Of a stretch of DNA of 64,000 bases, positions 18,946 through 29,022 are shown piece by piece. The position numbers were made by a program, and so were the translations under genes. This DNA is from JAUIIK01 sp041390865. GTDB taxonomy: Bacteria > Chloroflexota > Chloroflexia > Thermomicrobiales > CFX8. Location of the stretch: positions 1 through 64,000 of the forward strand of contig JAWKPC010000023.1 of NCBI GenBank assembly GCA_041390865.1, in the 5' to 3' direction. The notes under the pieces are model-generated. The model was given only the letters and a program-made list of their open reading frames with translations, had not been told where the DNA came from and ran no database searches. How positions within the stretch are numbered: the first letter of the stretch is position 1; each line of letters starts with the position of its first letter.

Positions 18946-19668
18946 TTGAGAAAGCTATTGAGCCTGTTCGTTGTTGCCGCGATGCTTGCGACGTTTGCCG
19001 TCGCCTGCGACACCGGCGGCGATGACTCTGATTCGACGCCCACGGCAGCTCCCATAGAAGACCAGGACCCGGCCACGATCATCGATCGCGCCGTGGAACA
19101 ATGGGATGCCACCGAGACTGCTCACTTCGTGCTGGAGATCGACGGCGCGACCTATCTCGATGACGAAGAACAGATCGAGCTTGCCGGCGCCGAGGGTGAT
19201 CTCTCCCGGCCGCGGTCGGTTGAAGCTCTCGCGTCCGTCGCGATCAGTCTCGTGACGCTGGATGTGTCGCTGATCTTCATCGGCGACGAGGCCTATATGA
19301 CGGATTTCCTGACCGGAGACTGGGGACCGGCCCCCGACGACTTCTCCTACAACCCTGCCCTGCTGCTGAGCGAGACGGAGGGACTGGGACCGGTGCTTGA
19401 AGCGCTGGAGGATCCGGAGGTGATCGGGAGAGAGACAGTCAACGGCACAGACGCCGTCCATATGCACGGAACGGTCGACCAGGCGATGATCGATGACATG
19501 ACCGCCGGCGCGATCACCGGTGATTCGATCGGCGTCGACATATGGTTCGACGCCGAGACGCTCGATGTCGTCCAGATCAACCTCGCCGAACCCGACGATG
19601 GAACGACCTGGCTGATCAAGCTCTCCGATCACAACGAAGACGTGACGATCGAGGCTCCGGACGTCTAG
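18946..19668 (+). CDS. LppX/LprG-like lipoprotein
   Basis: A 240-residue lipoprotein. It has a signal sequence RKLLSLFVVAAMLATFAVAC with the lipobox Cys at residue 21, an acidic Thr-rich linker, then a domain with the LppX_LprAFG pattern (strands flanking a lipid cavity: AHFVLEIDGATYL, VSLIFIGDEAYM, VNGTDAVHMHGTV, VDIWFDAETLDVVQINL). In mycobacteria LprG carries triacylglycerides and glycolipids to the outer envelope with the MFS protein P55 encoded next to it. Here an MFS gene follows directly, so the same pairing is likely. It starts with TTG at 18946, with GGAGG 7 bases upstream. Confidence 0.8.
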   Translation: MRKLLSLFVVAAMLATFAVACDTGGDDSDSTPTAAPIEDQDPATIIDRAVEQWDATETAHFVLEIDGATYLDDEEQIELAGAEGDLSRPRSVEALASVAISLVTLDVSLIFIGDEAYMTDFLTGDWGPAPDDFSYNPALLLSETEGLGPVLEALEDPEVIGRETVNGTDAVHMHGTVDQAMIDDMTAGAITGDSIGVDIWFDAETLDVVQINLAEPDDGTTWLIKLSDHNEDVTIEAPDV

Positions 19669-19675
19669 GCCAGCC

Positions 19676-21211
19676 ATCGACAACCAGCCGTCCGAGCGGC
19701 AGCGCTACGCGCTGCTTTTCCCTGTCCTCGCCGTCGTCTTCGTCGCGGCGCTCGACCTCACGGTCGTCGCGCCGATTCTTCCCCAGGTCATCAGCGACCT
19801 CGGCATCAACACGGTCGATGCCGACCGCTACTCCTGGATCGTCCTTTCCTATCTCGTTGCCTACACCGTCACCGTCCCGCTGACCGGCAGGGTCTCCGAC
19901 TTCTTCGGACGTATTCCAGTATTTCTCGTCGCGACGGCGCTCTTCGCTGCCGGCTCGGGGCTGACGGCCGTTGCCGACACCCTGACCGGGATGGTAACCG
20001 GACGGGTCCTCCAGGGACTCGGCGGCGGCGCGATGCTTCCGGTTTCGATGGCCCTGGTTGCCGACGTCACGCCGAGGCGCAGCCGCGCCGAGGCCCTCGG
20101 GCTGGTGGCGGCAGTGGACACCTTCGGCTGGGTTCTCGGGCCCGTCTGGGGGGCCGGGATCAACGCCGTCTTCGGAACCTGGCGGGCCGTCTTCTGGCTC
20201 AACCTGCCGCTCTGCGCGGTCGTCGCCGCCTGGCTCGTCGTGTCCCGAAAAGATCTGCCGGGACGGGCGCAGACGGGTCTGCCGAACCTGATCAGCGCCG
20301 TGCTGGCCGCTGTCGCCCTCACCGCACTCAGCCTCGCGCTCTCATCCGGCGGCGAGGCCGGCCTTGATGCAAACCAGGGTACGCGGGCCCTCGGCGGGTC
20401 GGAAAATCCGCTCTCCGCCTACCGCTGGCCGGTCCTCGGGCTCGGTCTAGCCGCCCTGGCCGGATTCATCGTCAGCGAGATCCGCAGCCGCTCGCCGCTG
20501 CTGCCTCGCCATCTGATCCGGGCACGCATATTCCAGTTCTCCGGCATCGCCAACATCCTGGTCGGCGGAGCCCTGATCACGGCCATGGTTAACGCTCCGC
20601 TCGTCATCGCCTTGCTGGCCGACGAAGACGAGCAACCGGTCTTCAGCGCGCTGCTCCTTGGCAGCTTCACACTGTTGATGACGGCCGGCGCATTGGCCGG
20701 CGGCCGGCTCACCGCCCGAAGCGGCGCCAGAGCCGTCTCCACCGTCGGCCTGATCGTCGCCGCCATCGGGTTCGGGATCATGAGCTTCTGGCCGGACGAC
20801 CTCCAGCTGATCTTGATGTGCTCGACGATGGCGATCACCGGCGTCGGCCTCGGCATCGTCATCGCGCCAATCGCCGAGTCGGCGATATCCTCCGCCGGAG
20901 AGGAGAACTACGGCGTCGCCTCCGGTCTCGTGCTCCTGGCGCGGCTCATCGGCATGACCCTCGGGCTGGCGGCCGTAACCCGCTATGCCGTCGAACGGCT
21001 GGACATGCGAACCGACGCCCTCCCGCCGCTCCGGCCGATGGAAGGAGAATCGACCGCCGCGTATTTCACCCGGCAGCAGGAGTATGTCGAACAGAACGCC
21101 GTCCCGCTCACCCTCGATGTCATCCACGAGACGTTCATCGTCGCCGCTCTGATGTGCCTCGCGACCATCGCCGCCGTCTACTGGATGCGGCAGCGCGCGG
21201 CACGGGAATAA
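19676..21211 (+). CDS. MFS exporter, P55-like; start codon unclear
   Basis: An efflux pump of the major facilitator superfamily (DHA2/P55-like, about 14 membrane segments). TM1 contains LDLTVVAPILPQVISDL, motif A is GRVSDFFGR, and TM4-5 contain GRVLQGLGGGAMLPVSMALV and GWVLGPVWGAGI. In M. tuberculosis the P55-LprG pair exports lipids and gives drug tolerance. Homology begins near 19700, but between the in-frame TGA at 19643 and the first ATG at 19991 there is no ATG, GTG or TTG. The likeliest initiation point is ATC at 19676, or a start codon has been lost by mutation or sequencing error. A start at 19991 would remove TM1-3. It follows the lipoprotein stop by only 7 bases. Confidence 0.75.
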   Translation: MDNQPSERQRYALLFPVLAVVFVAALDLTVVAPILPQVISDLGINTVDADRYSWIVLSYLVAYTVTVPLTGRVSDFFGRIPVFLVATALFAAGSGLTAVADTLTGMVTGRVLQGLGGGAMLPVSMALVADVTPRRSRAEALGLVAAVDTFGWVLGPVWGAGINAVFGTWRAVFWLNLPLCAVVAAWLVVSRKDLPGRAQTGLPNLISAVLAAVALTALSLALSSGGEAGLDANQGTRALGGSENPLSAYRWPVLGLGLAALAGFIVSEIRSRSPLLPRHLIRARIFQFSGIANILVGGALITAMVNAPLVIALLADEDEQPVFSALLLGSFTLLMTAGALAGGRLTARSGARAVSTVGLIVAAIGFGIMSFWPDDLQLILMCSTMAITGVGLGIVIAPIAESAISSAGEENYGVASGLVLLARLIGMTLGLAAVTRYAVERLDMRTDALPPLRPMEGESTAAYFTRQQEYVEQNAVPLTLDVIHETFIVAALMCLATIAAVYWMRQRAARE

Positions 21212-21691
21212 CAGTCGCTGCGACAGCGCTTGCATCCCGACGTAAGTCCAGCCACCGCCCGCATGGAGAATCACTTCTACACGTTAACGTCCGGACGCCT
21301 GGAAGATATTCAACGCCCATAACAAACTGTCTCACCACTTCGTATCCATGGAAACATCCCGGCTGTAAAACGCTTGTCATCCTGATCGGCACCCGGTCCC
21401 TACCCTGATTTCAGGGAAATCAACCCCGCAGCTGCAGGGTCAGGGAACGAACGATGAAGCGAATACTGAGCCGGGCGAACCTGTTGATCAAGTGGCAGCG
21501 CACCGAAGGCGATCGCCGCCGGGCAATCTGGATCGATGGCGCGACGGCGTCGAAGGAACACCTCGAACGGACACGGCAGGACAACGCCGACGGCTCATTC
21601 CGCCGGATCATTTGATCCGCACCTGTCATTGCCCGGCGTACCGCCCCTTGGCGAGAACAAGTCCCCACCGGCCGTTCGGCGGGGGTTCTCT
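21212..21691. other. intergenic region with a short dispersed repeat
   Basis: About 480 bases lie between the MFS exporter and the decayed amidase. The only notable part is 21220-21258, which matches 39043-39081 closely. The remaining frames have no recognisable product. Confidence 0.4.
21220..21258 (+). repeat. short dispersed intergenic repeat, copy 1
   Basis: It reads GCGACAGCGCTTGCATCCCG followed by ACGTAAGTCCAGCCACCGC, and matches 39043-39081 at most positions with three small gaps. A related core (GCGAYGCATTGC then ACGTA) also occurs near 35228 and 54980. All are outside coding regions. Confidence 0.45.
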
Positions 21692-23100
21692 CTAGGCAAC
21701 CGGCGTCGCAATCTGCGGCCAGGGAGCGATCTTCTCGTAAGCCGCCGCCGACCGCGAACGCAAGATCGTCGCGATGCCGGCCGACAGTCGCAGGGCCAAC
21801 CGGCAGTCCGTCCGGGGTCAGTCCGCACGGCACGGACGCTGCCGGCTGGCCAGTCAGATTGAAGGGGTAGGCAAAGCCGGTCCAGCCAAGGTAGGTTGTC
21901 GGCTTCCCATTGATCATCTCCGGCTTGTGCGCGCCGGCCGGGAAGGGCGAGCAGGCCATCGTCGGCGTCAGGACCAGGTCATAATCCTCCATGAACTGCC
22001 GCCAGACGTGGTAGTAGCCATTCCACTCACGGTGCGCCCGCATGATGTCGGCTGCGCTGAAGGACCGGGCATGTTCGAGCAGTTCGACACGTCCCGGATC
22101 GAGCCGGTCGCGTACCTCGTCGAGATCGTCGACGTGGCGGGAAAGCTGCGAGATCGCGAAGACGATCTCGATCACCGGCCATGAATCCGGAGCCTGCGGG
22201 TGCGCTTCCTCAACGCGGCAACCGCGCTCACTCGAATCGCTTCGCGGCCCGTTCAGCGACTTCGACGATCGCCAGTTCGACCTCGGCATAGCCCAGGTCG
22301 GGCGACCAGGCGACGCGCAAGCCGGAAATATCGACGCTCTGGTTGATCTCGGCTGCGTAGTCAATCCCGGACGTCCAGGAGTTCCGGTCCCGCGCATCCT
22401 CGCCGGCGGCGATCGTCAGAAAGAGTGCCGCGTCCGCCACCGTGCGCGTCATCGGCCCGATGTGCGAATGAACCGACATGCTCGACGGCACGCGCGGAAT
22501 CCAGGCCCGTCGTCGGCTTGTGGCCGAAGATGCCGCAGAACGAGGAGGGAATGCGTATCGAGCCGGCCCCGTCGCTCCCCGAGGCCATCGTCGCCAGGCC
22601 AGCCGCTACCGCTGCCCCCGACCCGCCGCTCGAACCACCGGGCGTGAGATCGGTATTCCAGGGTTCGGGCCGGGCCGTTCACCCGATTGCCCGAGTCGCG
22701 CGCCCAGCCGAATTCCGGCGTCGTCGTCTTGCCCAGCATGACCATCCCGGCCGCCATCAACCGCTCGACCGTCAGCGTGCCCTCCTCCAGGACGTACGAT
22801 TCGTAGAGCAGCGAGCCGAACGTCGACCTGATCCCCTTCGTCGGCGTCCAGGTCCTTGATCACCGACCAGGACGCCGGCGAGGCGTCCGGCCGTTCCGTC
22901 CAGATACGACCGCTCAGCCTCGCGAGGCGTTCTCGATCGCCAGCTCCGGCGTCTGCGTCACATAGGCATTGAGCGCCGGTTCCGCTCGCCTCGATTCGCG
23001 CCAGTATCGCCTCGGTCACCTCGACCGGCGACAAGCTTTTGCTCCGATACCGTTCCAGCAATTCCGTCGCCGGGAGCGCCCAGAGATCTCCGTCGGCCAT
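21692..23100 (-). pseudogene. amidase-signature protein, multiple frameshifts
   Basis: A tandem paralogue of the next gene upstream. Amidase-signature pieces are spread over several frames of one strand: the N-terminus LWALPATELLERYRSKSLSP near 23100-22990; MVMLGKTTTPEFGWARDSGN near 22750; GSDGAGSIRIPSSFCGIFGHKP near 22580; HIGPMTRTVADAALFLTIAAG near 22460; and the C-terminal LTPTMACSPFPAGAHKPEMI and YLGWTGFAYPFNLTGQPAAS near 21990-21830, ending at TAG 21692. At least five frame changes are needed. GAGGTGATG precedes the ATG at 23100. The neighbour is broken in the same way, so either both copies decayed or the assembly is poor across this duplicated pair. Confidence 0.8.
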
Positions 23101-23114
23101 CACATCACCTCGAT

Positions 23115-24536
23115 TCAGATCTGCGGCTTCGCGTCCGCCCATGGAGCGACGTCCTCGAACCGGGCCGCCGCCCGGAGAACGATCGCGTCATCGCGCCACC
23201 GCCCGGTGATCTGCAGCCCGGCCGGCAGACCGTCGCTCGTGAATCCGGCCGGGATCGACGCCGACGGCTGCCCGGTCAGATTGAACGGATAGGTGAACGG
23301 CGTCCATCCGAGATAGGACATCTCGACGCCGTTGATCTCGGGCGGGAAATCGATCCCGGCCTTGAACGCCGCGAGCGGCACCGTCGGCGTCAGCAGCAGA
23401 TCGTAGGTATTGAAGAAGTCGGACATGCCGTCCCGAGTACTCGTCGCGCTTCGTCGACGCCTGCTGAATCGACGGCGCGCCAGTCCAGCGTGTGCTCGAT
23501 CATTTTCAGGCGGCCCTGATCGAGCAGGTGGCCGACTTCATCGAGCCGGTCGGCGACCGGCCCGGCCTGGCCCATCGCGAAGAAGATATCGACGATCTCC
23601 ACGGGTCGTCGAGGCCGGGATGCGCTTCCTCGACGGTGCAGCCCAACTCCTCGAACTTCACCGCCGCCGCCGCCGTCAGGTCGGCGATCTCCGGCTCGTG
23701 CCTCGGCGTAGCCGAGATCGACCGACCAGGCGACTCGCAACCGGCGATGCCGCCCTCGATGTCTTCGGCAAAGCTCGGCGCTTCAACCGGCGCGAAAAGC
23801 GGTCGGACACGTCTGGACCGGCCATGACGTCGAGCATCATCTACGCGTCGCGAACGGTCCGGGTCATCGGGCCCGGATGTGCCATCTGCGTCGCCGAGCT
23901 GCCGGGGTAGGGGAATCCGGCCAAACGACGGCTTGTACCCGAAGATCCCGGAGAACGCCGCCGGGATACGGATCGACCCCGCCCCGTCGCCGCCCTGGGC
24001 CAGCGGTCCGAGCCCGGCCGCCACCGCCGCGCCGGCGCCGCCCGACGAACCGCCCGGGGTCCGCTCCAGATTCCAGGGGTTGAACGTCGTCCCGGCCACC
24101 CGGTTCGTCGTTTCTCCCTTCCAGCCTACGCCCTCCGGCGTGTTCGTCTTGCCGAGCATGCGACGCCGGCGTCGAACAGGCGCTGGACAAAGACTGGATT
24201 CGCATCCGGCACCCAGTCCGGATCGAGCAGTGAGCCGCGCGTCGTCCGGATACCCTTCGTCGCGACCAGATCCTTGATCGAGATCGGCACTCCGGCCAGC
24301 GGCGGCGGGTCGTCCGAAGCGTAAGTTTCCTCGGCCCTCCGCGCGTCCTCCATCGCCCGTTCCGGCGTCACCGTCACGAAGGCGTTGAGCTGCGGGTTCA
24401 GCGCGTCGATACGCTGGAGCACCGCCTCGGTCACCTCAACCGGCGACAGTTCTCGCCGCCGGTACCGGTCCACGAGCTCGCTCGCTGAGAGATAGCAAAT
24501 GTCGGCCGCATCCATCCCGAAATCCTCACTGTCCAT
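23115..24536 (-). pseudogene. amidase-signature protein, multiple frameshifts
   Basis: An amidase (Ser-cisSer-Lys hydrolase) of about 470 codons in several frames. The first frame runs ICYLSASELVDRYRRRELSP to VPISIKDLVATKGIRTTRGS, which carries the catalytic Lys. A second frame has MLGKTNTPEGVGWKGETTN, TPGGSSGGAGAAVAAGLGPL (the GSSGG serine motif) and GGDGAGSIRIPAAFSGIFGY. Later frames carry EEAHPGLDDP and the C-terminal LTPTVPLAAFKAGIDFPPEI, ending at TGA 23115. It lies 14 bases upstream of its paralogue and follows the GPH symporter gene, as in an uptake-and-hydrolysis operon. I count at least five frame changes. Intact, it would hydrolyse amides or ureides; the substrate is unknown. Confidence 0.8.
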
Positions 24537-24633
24537 CAAGGGCTTGTCTGTCTCGGTTCAGCCGTAGCCTAGACCAAACCGGCGAATCGCGACAGGTATC
24601 CCGAGCATGCGCCAGCCCGGCCGGAAAACCGCG

Positions 24634-25956
24634 CTACCCGACGGCGGTCGACCGCGCCGGCAGATCGAACCGGCGAAAGACGATGAAGGCGATCAGCGCC
24701 AACGCCCCGGCGGCCGGTCCGACGAGGCGCACCCCGAGCGGCGCGTCGGCGGTGTTGCCGAGCAGGAGGATCAACCCGAGCAGCAGCGGCGAAAGCGATC
24801 CGACCGTCTTGTCGACCGTCGTCTGCCCTGCGTAGAAGGTGCCTTCCCGGCGGATGCCGGACGTTTCCAGATCCTGGTCGGCGATGTCGGCGATCAGCGG
24901 TCCCGGGAAGATGTAGACCGCCGCGACCGGCGCGCCGACCAGCAGCAGCGTCAGCAACGCGTGGCCGGTCACCGGAATCCCGGAGAAGAGTCCCGGCAGC
25001 GCCAGCAAGGGAAAGGCGACGGCCGCCATCAGCATCGCGCTGCCGTAGGCCCGGCCCGGCGACGTCCGCCCGGCGAGCCAGACGAACACCGGCAGCATCA
25101 CCGCCGTGCTGGCGATCGCCGCAGCCGTCAGGATCGACGCCCAGAGCCCCTCATCTTCTTTTTCCAGGATTGCCGTCGCGTAGAACGGCAGGACGCCGAT
25201 CAGCATCCCCAGCCCGGTCTGGAAGAGCATCCAGCTCGGCATCAGAATGATGTAGTGCCGGTTCGTCAGCGTCGCCCTGATCGCCCCGCGAAAGCTCAGC
25301 CCCTCCGACGGCGAGATCCCCGTCGAACGCTTCCAGACGCCGGCAACACCCGCGTAGCGTGACGCCAGCGCCAGCACCGAGATCGTCGCCGCCATCCCGG
25401 TGAACCCGAACAGGCTCACCATCAGCCCGCTGCCGATCAAGCCGACGCCCGCCCCGGCGATCCCGATCGCCACCCGGTAGCCCGAGACGGACACCCGCTC
25501 GGCCGTCGTCCCGGCGATCTCGGGCAGCAGCGCTTCATAGGGAACGCCGGAGATCGTCGCCGTCAGGAAGAAGACCTGGAGAACCACGAAGAAATAGCCG
25601 GCCGTGACCAGCGTGCCGCTGTGCGCCGGCGGGACGAAGATCAGCAAGGCGGAAAGCGCCCAGAGCGGAGCGCCTGCCAGGATGAACGGGATCCTCCGGC
25701 CGAACCGGGACCGGGTGCGGTCGCTCCAGTAGCCGATCAGGAGATCGTCGAACGCCTCGATCAACCGCCCGGCGAACAGCAGCACCGTCACCAGGGTCCG
25801 GCCGAGGATCTGGTTGCGGTCCGCGTCGTCCGGCGGGGCGTAGAAGTAGATCAGCCAGGCGGTCCGGCTCTGGTTCAGCGCCTCGGCGCCGAATCCACCG
25901 AAGCCGTAGAGGAGCTTGGTCCGCAAGGGCACGGCATTGAAACTCGCCGCGCTCAT
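24634..25956 (-). CDS. GPH-family (MelB-like) sugar/cation symporter
   Basis: A 440-residue, roughly 12-TM transporter. The N-terminus (KLLYGFGGFGAEALNQSR), loop FDDLLIGYWSDRTRSRFGRR and SGVPYEALLPEIAG match the glycoside-pentoside-hexuronide:cation symporter family, where the Asp residues of TM2 help couple cation and solute. The start overlaps the stop of the upstream STAND regulator (ATGA), so the two are translationally coupled and the regulator probably responds to the transported compound or its product. The amidase pair lies downstream on the same strand. Confidence 0.85.
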   Translation of the reverse strand: MSAASFNAVPLRTKLLYGFGGFGAEALNQSRTAWLIYFYAPPDDADRNQILGRTLVTVLLFAGRLIEAFDDLLIGYWSDRTRSRFGRRIPFILAGAPLWALSALLIFVPPAHSGTLVTAGYFFVVLQVFFLTATISGVPYEALLPEIAGTTAERVSVSGYRVAIGIAGAGVGLIGSGLMVSLFGFTGMAATISVLALASRYAGVAGVWKRSTGISPSEGLSFRGAIRATLTNRHYIILMPSWMLFQTGLGMLIGVLPFYATAILEKEDEGLWASILTAAAIASTAVMLPVFVWLAGRTSPGRAYGSAMLMAAVAFPLLALPGLFSGIPVTGHALLTLLLVGAPVAAVYIFPGPLIADIADQDLETSGIRREGTFYAGQTTVDKTVGSLSPLLLGLILLLGNTADAPLGVRLVGPAAGALALIAFIVFRRFDLPARSTAVG

Positions 25957-28445
25957 CCGCCCAGCGCTTCGGCAACGGCGCGCTCGAATCGCAGCTGCCG
26001 TCCCTCGTTGAACTCGCGGTCGAAATCTTCACCCAGGCGCCGCTGCACATCTTCGATCTGCTTGTTGTAGATCCCCTGCATGCCGGGGTTCATGACGATC
26101 CCGGCCCGCTCGAGCATTCCGATCGCCGCCCCGGAGAGCCTGGCGGCCCGGATCGCCCCCGGTTTGTCGCTATCCTCCAGCGCCGCCAGCGCCGCAAATC
26201 CGAGCAGCGTGTAGCTGGCCCCGTAGCGGTCTCGCGCCTCGTAGCGAAGCCGGAGCGACTCGACCAGTGGAGCCCGGGCCGCTTCGAGCTGCCTGGCGAA
26301 GATCAGCGACGCCCCGAGATAGAACAGGCCGAAGGAAACCAGGGTGTTGCTCCGAAGTTCCCGTGCGATCGCCAGCCCCTGTTCCAGCGGTGGGATCGCC
26401 AGGTCCGGACGCTGGGCGATCATCAGCGCCAGCCCCTGGTCGATCAGGCAGCGGGCCACGCCTTCGGGCATCTCTTCCCGCTCGTAGATGCCCTGCGCTT
26501 CCTGGAGGGCCTGCATCGCCTGGGTGGTCTGGGCCGTGCCGGCCGAGAGAATCCCGATCTCGTTCATGCAGCGCGCGATGCCCGGCGCGTAGCCGATGCG
26601 CCTCCAGGCATTGAGGCTCTCGACGAACGATTTCCCGGCGTGCTCCATGTCCCCGGTGAGGAAATGGCTCTGTCCGAGATAGAGCAGGGTCACTGCCTGG
26701 CCGTAGTCATCCCCGAGGTTCACCCAGATGTCGAGCGCCTCCTCGCCCGCCTCCCGGGCCGGGTCATGTTCGGCGACGCTGAAGGCGAGCAGCAGCTCGC
26801 CGGTCAGGATCTCCGCCCGCAATCTCGGCTCTATCTCGACACAAGAGCCCAGCGCTTCGGCGATCCAACCGCGCCCCTCGGCGAAGGCCCCGTACTCGTG
26901 CCAGTAGGGCCAGAGGGCCGCCGCGAACCTGACGAGCATCCCTTTGTCGTGGTGCAGCGACCACTCCAGCGCCGCCCGGATGTTGCGGAAGTTGCGGTCG
27001 ATCCACTCGAGGTTCCCGATCCGCCGCAAACCCGGTACGTAGATGTAGGGACGTTCTTCTGCAAGCTTGAGGAAATAGTGAGCGTGCCGCTCGGCAAGGA
27101 CGCCATGCTCCAGGCTCGCTTCGAGCTGCTCGACGGCGTACTCGCGGATCGTCTGGAGGAAGCCGTAATGGCCGCTGTCTTCGAATCGTTGGACGAGATT
27201 GGCGCTGACCAGGCGGCTCATCAGCCCCGGCATCAACCGCTCGCTCTCATCTCCGGGCAAGCTGCAGATCGCGCCGGCCGCGTCGCCGTACCAGTCGCCG
27301 GCGAAGATCCCGAGCCGGGTCAACAGCTTTCGCTCCTGCTGGTCCAGCAGATCCCAGCTCCAGGCGATCGTCCCTCGCAGCGTCTGCTGCCGGGCGTCGG
27401 CGTCGCGCGGCCCGTCCACCGCCAGCGACAGCGCCGTCGGAAAGAGATCCAGGAGCTCGGCGATCCGGTATTGGGCGCTGCGAGCAGCCGCGAGCTCGAT
27501 CGCCAGCGGGATGCCGTCGAGCATCCCGCAGATCTCCCGGATGACCGGCAGCGCGCCGTCCTCGATCTGGAGCGTCGCGTCGGCGGCGGTGGCGCGGGCG
27601 ATGAAGAGCGAGATCGCCGGGTTCGCCGCCAACTCCGCGTTCGACGCCCCTTCCGGCGGGACATCGAACGGCGCGACGGGATAGGCCGTCTCTCCCCGGA
27701 CGTGCAGCGGGTTGCGGCTGGTCACCAGGACCGACAGGCCCGGCGCCGACTCCAGCAGCTCGACGACGTCGCGTCCGGCGTCGATGATCTGCTCGAAGTT
27801 GTCGAGGACGAGCAGGATCTTTCGCCGCCCGAAGTGACCGGCCAGCTGCTCGACAATCTCGACGCCGATCGCTTCCCGGAGTCCAGCCCGGCGGGCGATA
27901 GCCGGCAGCACCCCGGCCGGTTCCAGAACGTTGCTCAGCTCGACGTAGAGCAGTCCACCCGGGTAGGCGTCCTGCAATTCGCTGGCGACTCGCTGTGCCA
28001 GCCGCGTCTTGCCGCTGCCGCCCGGCCCGGTCAGCGTCACCAACCGGATGCCCTGCCGGTGCAGCAGGTCGGCGACCCGCATCAGCTCGTCGTCGCGGCC
28101 GATGAAGCTGGTCAGCTCGGCCGGGAGATTCGCGAACGCTGTCGGTTTCCAATGGTCGAGCAGTTCCTGAATGGCGGGGTCGTCGACGGTAGCCTGTAGG
28201 CGGTCAAGCGGGGCATGTCCGGCCGCCTGGACCAGGCGGCTGGTGGTGATCCGGTCGAGGCCGAGCGACCTGGCGATCCGCAGCAGGTTGCCGAGCGTGT
28301 AGGCCCGGCCGACCCGGCCTTCGCGCCAGCGATAGATCGTCGATCGACTGACTCCCGAGGCCCGTTCCAGCTGATCGATCGAAACGTTCCGTTCCGTCAT
28401 CAGCTCGTCGAGCAGCGTCGAGAGATTCGGCCTGCTGCCGCTCAT
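25953..28445 (-). CDS. HTH-STAND-TPR transcriptional regulator
   Basis: An 830-residue regulator. An XRE-type helix-turn-helix is at 8-50 (SIDQLERASGVSRSTIYRWR). A STAND/NB-ARC ATPase follows, with its P-loop LTGPGGSGKT at 138-147, a Walker B strand KILLVLDNFEQI near 220, and the sensor LVTSRNPLHVRGE. A winged-helix linker contains RLGIFAGDWYGDAAG. TPR-like helical repeats run from about 480 to the end. Proteins of this plan bind a ligand or partner through the TPR half, oligomerise on ATP binding and activate nearby genes. It overlaps the GPH symporter gene, its likely target. The ATG at 28445 has only a G-rich leader upstream. Confidence 0.88.
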   Translation of the reverse strand: MSGSRPNLSTLLDELMTERNVSIDQLERASGVSRSTIYRWREGRVGRAYTLGNLLRIARSLGLDRITTSRLVQAAGHAPLDRLQATVDDPAIQELLDHWKPTAFANLPAELTSFIGRDDELMRVADLLHRQGIRLVTLTGPGGSGKTRLAQRVASELQDAYPGGLLYVELSNVLEPAGVLPAIARRAGLREAIGVEIVEQLAGHFGRRKILLVLDNFEQIIDAGRDVVELLESAPGLSVLVTSRNPLHVRGETAYPVAPFDVPPEGASNAELAANPAISLFIARATAADATLQIEDGALPVIREICGMLDGIPLAIELAAARSAQYRIAELLDLFPTALSLAVDGPRDADARQQTLRGTIAWSWDLLDQQERKLLTRLGIFAGDWYGDAAGAICSLPGDESERLMPGLMSRLVSANLVQRFEDSGHYGFLQTIREYAVEQLEASLEHGVLAERHAHYFLKLAEERPYIYVPGLRRIGNLEWIDRNFRNIRAALEWSLHHDKGMLVRFAAALWPYWHEYGAFAEGRGWIAEALGSCVEIEPRLRAEILTGELLLAFSVAEHDPAREAGEEALDIWVNLGDDYGQAVTLLYLGQSHFLTGDMEHAGKSFVESLNAWRRIGYAPGIARCMNEIGILSAGTAQTTQAMQALQEAQGIYEREEMPEGVARCLIDQGLALMIAQRPDLAIPPLEQGLAIARELRSNTLVSFGLFYLGASLIFARQLEAARAPLVESLRLRYEARDRYGASYTLLGFAALAALEDSDKPGAIRAARLSGAAIGMLERAGIVMNPGMQGIYNKQIEDVQRRLGEDFDREFNEGRQLRFERAVAEALGG

Positions 28446-28883
28446 CGCCCCCGTCCCCTATTGATACCGGTCATCCACCCCTGGCAGTGCCGGAATCGTT
28501 CCTGACGGCTGGGACGAACCTCGTCTGGCGTCGCAACCTGTGGAAGATACCGGACTGATGCCGGTCATTGTAGAGCATCGAGGCAACGGCACAAGTGATC
28601 TGGAAACGTGAAACAAAGTGAAACGTGTCTGATTCTGGCCAACTGGCTTGGCGCCGGGTTAGGCTGTCTCATCGACCAGCCTGTAGCCCGACGGCACCGC
28701 CCTGGCGGCTGCGGCATCGACCAATCCTGTAGCCGGTCTCCGATTTCGGCGTGAATCCGCGGAATCCCGACTGACTCGAGCGCTGGGTAGCGGCAACGGT
28801 CGATCTCGCAGGCACCTGCCTAACGTCAATTATCAATGATAAGTTCTGTCTGCTGAAGTCAATGTTGGTACCTTGCGCCAATC

Positions 28884-28912
28884 TTGACAGTACTTTCGGG
28901 GGATGCTAGAAC
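28884..28912 (+). promoter_or_regulatory. candidate sigma-70 promoter
   Basis: TTGACA at 28884-28889 and TAGAAC at 28907-28912 are separated by 17 bases. A perfect -35 hexamer is unusual in this GC-rich window. It points toward the small ORF at 29023 and the TasA-like gene. Confidence 0.45.
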
Positions 28913-29022
28913 AGTACAGGTCACCTACGAGTGAGCCGGTTCGCACGGCTCGAATGGAATAGCGGCCAGACCGTACATGGCACCGAAATCGCGCGTCTCG
29001 CGGTTGTCACCGGAGGTCCCCC

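Noticed and set aside
26640..28199. A 519-codon plus-strand frame antisense to the STAND regulator
   Set aside because: It is a shadow of a gene with clear HTH, P-loop and TPR features.
28669..28881. A 70-codon minus-strand frame upstream of the secretion cluster
   Set aside because: It overlaps promoter-like sequence, is Arg/Ser/Gly-rich and has no start signal.
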